This document shows positions 7,302 through 11,084 of a stretch of DNA of 11,084 bases, in pieces. This DNA is from Treponema sp. (lineage in GTDB: Bacteria > Spirochaetota > Spirochaetia > Treponematales > Breznakiellaceae), in NCBI GenBank assembly GCA_031258265.1, contig JAIRNB010000160.1, positions 1-11,084 of the forward strand. The letters run 5' to 3'. A program made the translations under genes and the position numbers. The notes under the pieces are model-generated. The model saw only the letters and a list, made by a program, of their open reading frames with translations. It was not told the origin of the DNA and ran no database searches. How positions within the stretch are numbered: position 1 is the first letter of the stretch; each line of letters opens with the position of its first letter.

Positions 7302-8342
7302 ATGAGGCGTTTTCTTCGTAGAGTCACGACTCTCAGGGATATAGCCCAGATAACGGGTTACAGTGTTAATACTATTTCCAGGGCTTTACGGGGTAAAGAT
7401 GATATAGCCCCGGATACGGCGGAAAGAATACAAAAGGCCGCCGCCGAGATGGGCTATATTAACAATGCCGCCGCCGCCTCCTTGCGGCTTGGGCATACAA
7501 ACATGATTGCGGTCATTTTGGGGGATATATCCAATCCCCATTTCAGCATCATGATGAAGGAAATCGAAAACCGCGCCCGGGCGGATGGGTATGGTTCCTT
7601 TTTGATGAATACCAACGAGGATCTGGAGGTGGAGCGGGCGGCCATACAATCGGCGCTTAATAAGAACGTTGACGGAATTATTATCTGCCCTTCCCAGCAG
7701 GACGATTCCAATATCCGCTATCTTTTGGAAACCCATATTCCTTTTGTACAAATAGGCCGTCATTTTGATCTGAGCGGCGCCGGCTATGTGGTCTGTAACG
7801 ACGAATTGGGGGGGTATCAGGCTACAAAGTACCTTCTGGATAAAGGGCACCGTGATATAGCCATGCTGACCGGCCCGTCATATATATCCAGTGCCAGGGA
7901 ACGTCATGCCGGCTACTGCCGCGCACTGGCAGAACAGGGTGTTGAGTATCGGCCGGATCTGGTACGGGAGTCTTCTCTGATCGGCTGCTCCGGAGTAATA
8001 GAAGACATGTTTCGGGAGAAACTCCACTTCACGGCTTTATTTGCCTTTAGCGACATGCTGGCCTGGGGGGCCTGGACAGCCCTGTATAAATGTGGCCTCC
8101 AGGTCCCGGAGGATTGTTCTCTTGTGGGTTTTGATAATATCCAATCCCGCTTTGCAATTCCCTTTCGTTTGACAACGATTAGTTCTTATAAGGCTAGGAT
8201 GTCTACTGCCGCTGTTGAATGCCTGCTCTCCATTATGCGTGACGGGAAGTTCTTAACAGGGGAATCCGGCCTTGTCATTGATACCGAACTGGTTGAAGGC
8301 GAAACTGTAAAACCCCGGAGTAGTACGCAGTCAGTATTATAG
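7302..8342 (+). CDS. LacI-family transcriptional regulator
   Basis: This 346-residue repressor has an N-terminal LacI helix-turn-helix (TLRDIAQITGYSVNTISRAL, residues 10-29), a hinge-helix region (ASLRLGHT, 59-66) and a periplasmic-binding-protein-like ligand domain from about residue 67 (MIAVILGDISNPHFS; VDGIIICPS; DKGHRDIAML; SLVGFDNI near 284-291). The ligand domain suggests a small sugar-type effector. ATG 7302 is the only in-frame start between the stop at 7275-7277 and the DNA-binding domain. It has no ribosome site and follows a promoter-like pair, so it may be leaderless when made from that promoter. It lies 24 bases after the GRE gene. It is the natural candidate to bind the two matching operators at 4304-4321 and 8848-8865, thus controlling its own operon and the glycosidase. 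The effector is not readable from the sequence. Confidence 0.93.
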   Translation: MRRFLRRVTTLRDIAQITGYSVNTISRALRGKDDIAPDTAERIQKAAAEMGYINNAAAASLRLGHTNMIAVILGDISNPHFSIMMKEIENRARADGYGSFLMNTNEDLEVERAAIQSALNKNVDGIIICPSQQDDSNIRYLLETHIPFVQIGRHFDLSGAGYVVCNDELGGYQATKYLLDKGHRDIAMLTGPSYISSARERHAGYCRALAEQGVEYRPDLVRESSLIGCSGVIEDMFREKLHFTALFAFSDMLAWGAWTALYKCGLQVPEDCSLVGFDNIQSRFAIPFRLTTISSYKARMSTAAVECLLSIMRDGKFLTGESGLVIDTELVEGETVKPRSSTQSVL

Positions 8343-8372
8343 CGTGAATGTTACCTTGGAATCCGGGCGCAT

Positions 8373-8400
8373 CCCCGCCCTTGCTTTCGCAAGGGCGGGG
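8373..8400 (+). terminator. Strong hairpin after the regulator gene, possible terminator
   Basis: CCCCGCCCTTGC and GCAAGGGCGGGG form a perfect 12-pair stem with a TTTC loop, 30 bases after the regulator's stop. The stem is very stable, but no T run follows, so it may stabilise the 3' end or slow the polymerase without being a standard intrinsic terminator. It is the positional equivalent of 3798-3817 in copy A. Confidence 0.45.
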
Positions 8401-8559
8401 ACCGGGCTATCGCTGCAATTCCTCAGCTTTACCTGCGGTAAAGCTTCCGGTATTTCCGCTCTATCCCTTGCGCAATAAAAGCAGCCGAAGGCTGTATGCT
8501 GTATATTGAATGATGCGGCACGCATAGCGCCGGTAAATTCCCCAGTGTTGCGCAAATAC

Positions 8560-8579
8560 GCCCTGGCTTTAGCCAGGGC
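8560..8579 (+). other. Covarying TTTA-loop hairpin, copy B
   Basis: GCCCTGGC and GCCAGGGC form a perfect 8-pair stem around TTTA. Compared with 4020-4039, pair 3 is C-G here against T-A there, pair 5 is T-A against C-G, and pair 6 is G-C against G-T, while the loop is unchanged. Confidence 0.65.
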
Positions 8580-8591
8580 AGGGCGCGCGCG

Positions 8592-8617
8592 GGCCAAACG
8601 GCGATAGCCGTTTGGCC
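8592..8617 (+). other. Perfect 11-pair hairpin at the right side of copy B
   Basis: GGCCAAACGGC and GCCGTTTGGCC enclose a GATA loop. Copy A shows no equally strong stem at the matching place (around 4050-4066), so this is either a variable arm of the element or a separate short palindrome inserted beside it. No T run follows. Confidence 0.55.
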
Positions 8618-8747
8618 TTCACCGTAAATCTCACCCTGACTGGTTGAATATTACAAAAAGAACGGTAACTCCTATTCCGTTACGCTTGCCTTCCGTGCAA
8701 ATTCAGTCAAAACAGATGACAATTTTGTATATTTATGCACTATTAGG

Positions 8748-8777
8748 ATAATATTCGTATAAATATACGATAATTAT
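8748..8777 (+). promoter_or_regulatory. AT-rich dyad upstream of the glycosidase promoter
   Basis: Inner arms TCGTATA (8755-8761) and TATACGA (8764-8770) are perfect around AA. The symmetry extends to 14-base arms with 12 matching pairs. It lies about 35 bases upstream of the -35 box, a position suited to an activator, and differs from the LacI-type operator. The binding protein is unknown and not identifiable from this window. Confidence 0.4.
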
Positions 8778-8793
8778 GACTCGGCTAATAGTT

Positions 8794-8841
8794 AAAAAAA
8801 CGAAAAAAAGCTTGACAGGCCATGGATATGCCCTGTATTAT
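8794..8841 (+). promoter_or_regulatory. Promoter of the glycosidase gene with A-tract upstream element
   Basis: TTGACA (8812-8817) and TATTAT (8836-8841, 5 of 6) are 18 bases apart. Two runs of seven A (8794-8800, 8803-8809) directly precede the -35, resembling an UP element. The expected start is about 8848, giving a leader of roughly 54 bases; the start would lie within the operator. Confidence 0.7.
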
Positions 8842-8843
8842 CA

Positions 8844-8869
8844 CATTATCGTTATCGGTAACGATAATG
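8844..8869 (+). promoter_or_regulatory. LacI-type operator before the glycosidase gene
   Basis: Perfect 11-base arms CATTATCGTTA and TAACGATAATG flank TCGG. The inner 18 bases (8848-8865) fit ATCGTTA-N4-TAACGAT, the same pattern as at 4304-4321, with CG at the exact centre as is usual for LacI-family sites. TAACGATAATG is identical to 4315-4325. The site begins just after the -10 box, a repressing position. Confidence 0.8.
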
Positions 8870-8901
8870 ATGATTCGTTGATCTTTAGTAAGGAATGAAT
8901 C

Positions 8902-11010
8902 ATGACCGAGTGGAGTCACGTTTTTATCGAAGAAGATCAGTCTCTTTGTCTTAGTAAAGACAGAGTAAACCTTTGGGGAAGAGTTGCTTTTTCCTCAGAA
9001 GGAAAACAGTGGAAAATAGTTTGTTCCCGGGATGGCGTACCAGACCGTATTGCCTTGGTCGATCCTTCTGACAATGTGCAGGGTTATCTTGTATTCATTG
9101 CCGGGGGTGATAAGATCGAGCTTCTCTTTTACCACCGGAGTGCTCAGAACTACAAGGGTGAATTTACCTTCGAGGGAACCATTTCGTTTCCCGCCGATGG
9201 TTATTCCTGCATAACCAAACCACGCAGGGATGAGCGTGTTATTTCATTTTCCCTGAATGCCTTGCCGTCACCGCTTCACGATTCACTCTTTTCTCCTCAG
9301 GAAGATCTTGTTCTTCATATCGGCGCCGAACGATTTACTTTCGGTAAAAGCGGGAATGGGTTCTTTACCTTCGGATTTTCGGGAAAAATTGAAGAACCCA
9401 TCGAGGCTGGGCTGACTATTGTTCTGGAAGAACACTATTTTAAAAACCGGTATATTCCCTATTATCGTCCCCGGGATCGTGGCCGTTGTCCGGCGCCGCC
9501 AACGGGATGGATGTCATGGAACACCTACTTTGACAAGGCTACTGCTGAGGATAATCTGGCGGAAGCCCGTATCGGCCAAAAGGAATTGCAGCCTTTTGGT
9601 TGTGAAATCTGGTCCATAGAATCCTGGCAGGGCAATTCCAATGAACTGCCGGTAAGTAAATTTTACAATATGGATCTTGAAATGAATGAAGATCAGTTTC
9701 CCTTGGGAATGAAGCGACTTGCTGATGATATTCGTGCTTTAGGATTCAAACCGGGCATTTGGATACCACCCTGGGGTACGGGTAATGTTGATTTCTACGA
9801 GGCCCACCGGGAATGGTTTCTTCACGATAAAAACGGGAAAGCAATTGCTTGTTGGAATGGGAAGTATACCTTGGACCCAACGGTGGTAGAAGCCAGGGAA
9901 CACCTCAAAAATATGTTCCGAATAGTATCAAAAGAGTGGAACTACGAATTTTTCAAAATCGACGGAATATCGGGAAGGCGTCATGAGTTGGTTGCCCATT
10001 TCTACGAACGGCCCGAAATTCGAGCCTGTTTTCGAGATCCTTTCTGTCCGAACCCAGTTGAACTTTGTCTAAGGGCTTTCCGTGAGGGAATAGGGGATGA
10101 TCGTCTATTCCTCGCCTGTCAAGGCCACGCTACGGGGCCAGAATCTCTGTACGCCGATGCGGCCCGAATCGGCGCAGATATAGTTTATCCCAACGAACCT
10201 GTACGTTGGGATAATATTCTTAACCAGGGAAGGTGTTTCCTCAACCAGGCGTATACCCACGGTATTCTAATGATAGCTGATCCCGATACTCTTCTAGTAA
10301 AGGATCTTAATACTGAAGAAGCCAGGGTTTCCGCTACACTAATCGCCTTACCGGGGCAGTTAACTTTTTTTGGAGATAAGCTTTCGGGGCTTTCACAGGA
10401 TCAAATGAATATCCTCCGGCAGACTCTTCCAGCTATCAATGTTCATCCCGAGCAACTCTATCCATTTTTCTCCATGCTGCCGATCTGGAATCTCAGGATA
10501 AATCACAGGGTTTTGAAAAATTATAACACGGTGGCTTTTTTTAATTGGGAAGATAAAAACCGTACTGTTTCCGTAGAGGCCGGTGAACTTGGTCTCGATA
10601 AAGATGCTGTGTATATAGCTTATGAATTCTGGACCGGGAAGGCAGTCTCATGGAAAAGCCGGACCTTTAGTCTTGAAGTCCCGGGACGAGGCGTGAGGGT
10701 AATCGCGCTTCATAAAGAGGCTGTTTTCCCTCAATGGCTGGGTAGCGATCGTCATATTTCACTGTCGGGCATGGAAGTATCTTCTTGGGACTGGGATGAC
10801 AAAAACGGAAAGCTTACGGGAATAATAAAGTGTGTAGGAGGATTTCCCATTAAAACCGCCGCAAGGGTTCCCAATGGCTTCCATTTTGCCGGAATTGAAT
10901 GTAAAACCGCCCAGGGTACCATACAAGAGGATGGAGATGTTTTGAAAATAAGCATTCTCTCCAGTAAAACCACAGATGTAACATTTATCCTAACATTTGG
11001 TAAATCATAA
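8902..11010 (+). CDS. Glycoside hydrolase, clan GH-D (GH27/GH36-like, alpha-galactosidase-like)
   Basis: This 702-residue protein has no signal peptide, so it should act on an imported or phosphorylated-free glycoside in the cytoplasm. An N-terminal beta-rich domain (about 1-190) precedes a TIM barrel opening with PTGWMSWNTY (200-209). FKIDG (351-355) places the likely nucleophile at Asp354, and RIGADIVYPNE (422-432) fits the GH27-type acid/base position with Asp426. Two C-terminal beta regions follow (about 535-605 and 610-702; the latter opens with WLGSDRHISLSG). Alpha-galactosidase is the best guess, but related clan members act on other alpha-linked sugars, so specificity is open. AGGA at 8891-8894 lies 7 bases before ATG. 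GC is much lower than in the first operon (27 of 60 bases in 9601-9660). It shares an operator with the GRE operon. Confidence 0.85.
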   Translation: MTEWSHVFIEEDQSLCLSKDRVNLWGRVAFSSEGKQWKIVCSRDGVPDRIALVDPSDNVQGYLVFIAGGDKIELLFYHRSAQNYKGEFTFEGTISFPADGYSCITKPRRDERVISFSLNALPSPLHDSLFSPQEDLVLHIGAERFTFGKSGNGFFTFGFSGKIEEPIEAGLTIVLEEHYFKNRYIPYYRPRDRGRCPAPPTGWMSWNTYFDKATAEDNLAEARIGQKELQPFGCEIWSIESWQGNSNELPVSKFYNMDLEMNEDQFPLGMKRLADDIRALGFKPGIWIPPWGTGNVDFYEAHREWFLHDKNGKAIACWNGKYTLDPTVVEAREHLKNMFRIVSKEWNYEFFKIDGISGRRHELVAHFYERPEIRACFRDPFCPNPVELCLRAFREGIGDDRLFLACQGHATGPESLYADAARIGADIVYPNEPVRWDNILNQGRCFLNQAYTHGILMIADPDTLLVKDLNTEEARVSATLIALPGQLTFFGDKLSGLSQDQMNILRQTLPAINVHPEQLYPFFSMLPIWNLRINHRVLKNYNTVAFFNWEDKNRTVSVEAGELGLDKDAVYIAYEFWTGKAVSWKSRTFSLEVPGRGVRVIALHKEAVFPQWLGSDRHISLSGMEVSSWDWDDKNGKLTGIIKCVGGFPIKTAARVPNGFHFAGIECKTAQGTIQEDGDVLKISILSSKTTDVTFILTFGKS

Positions 11011-11084
11011 TGTATTTTTTGGGGGGGGGGGGGGCCCGGGCGGCGGGCGGGGGCGCGGGGGGGGTGGGGGGAGGTGTTTTGTAA
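11011..11084. other. G-rich low-complexity contig end, probable artefact
   Basis: After the glycosidase stop the sequence turns into a run of 14 G (11021-11034) followed by almost only G and C up to base ~11074. It is unlike anything else in the window and lies at its very end, which suggests poor-quality sequence or a mis-extended assembly. No feature should be read from it. Confidence 0.7.

Larger units (their letters stand above)
8354..8646 (+). repeat. Hairpin-rich dispersed repeat, copy B
   Basis: This second copy of the element at 3780-4120 is in the same orientation and begins 12 bases after the regulator's stop. The core 8401-8497 is 95/97 identical to copy A. The flanks diverge in sequence but keep hairpins at equal positions (8373-8400, 8560-8579). 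It has a small local duplication (GCTGTAT twice, 8491-8504) and an extra perfect hairpin at 8592-8617. The last word shared with copy A is ACTGGTTG (8639-8646). An 86-codon antisense reading frame (8337-8597) runs through the repeat but is low-complexity and looks like a by-product. The rest of this gap (8647-8901) is AT-rich and holds a dyad, A-tracts, a promoter and an operator. Confidence 0.8.

Noticed and set aside
8337..8597. An 86-codon minus-strand frame through repeat copy B
   Set aside because: Ala/Arg-rich and generated by the hairpin stems; copy A does not preserve it, so it is not supported as a gene.
3780..8646. CRISPR array or insertion sequence explanation for the repeats
   Set aside because: Only two long copies 4.6 kb apart with no short regular spacing, no transposase and no clear terminal inverted repeats or target duplications.
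11021..11074. G-quadruplex or regulatory G-tract
   Set aside because: Position at the extreme end of the window and near-pure G/C composition fit a sequencing or assembly artefact better.

Overview
The window looks like an anaerobic bacterial chromosome fragment, probably from a spirochaete of the Treponema kind. This rests on the strict-anaerobe glycyl radical enzyme, the GC-rich style of the first genes and general protein feel; no marker gene is present, so the assignment is weak. All six confident genes are on the + strand. The last ~70 bases are a G-rich low-complexity run that looks like a damaged contig end, so this may be a draft or metagenome assembly.

Layout. (1) 65-3761 is a tightly packed, GC-rich operon: glycerate kinase, a glycerophosphodiester phosphodiesterase, and the lipid II flippase MurJ. 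Each junction overlaps by 4 bases (ATGA, then TTGA with a TTG start for murJ), so translation is probably coupled. (2) 3762-4322 is a 561-base gap holding copy A of a hairpin-rich dispersed repeat, a separate long imperfect hairpin, and a promoter with an overlapping operator. (3) 4323-8342 holds a glycyl radical activase, a short unusual glycyl radical enzyme (GRE; Cys-Trp-Glu at the thiyl site, Arg-Val-Trp-Gly-Trp at the glycyl site) and a LacI-family regulator. (4) 8343-8901 is a second gap with copy B of the same repeat in the same orientation, an AT-rich dyad, and a strong promoter followed by an operator. (5) 8902-11010 is a cytoplasmic clan GH-D (GH27/GH36-like) glycoside hydrolase of clearly lower GC.

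How it fits together. The promoters of the activase-GRE operon and of the glycosidase gene carry the same 18-base operator, ATCGTTA-N4-TAACGAT, and share an identical 11-mer TAACGATAATG. The only regulator in the window is the LacI protein encoded between them. The simplest reading is a small local regulon in which the LacI protein senses a sugar or glycoside, the glycosidase splits an imported glycoside, and the GRE processes a product anaerobically by a radical elimination. The C-x-E pattern at the thiyl cysteine fits the dehydratase/lyase type of GRE and not pyruvate formate-lyase. The substrate cannot be read from the sequence.

The two points most worth following are the unclassified GRE-LacI-glycosidase regulon and the repeat family. 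The two repeat copies bracket the GRE module as direct repeats, are 95/97 identical in the core, and keep hairpins at matching positions through compensatory base changes.
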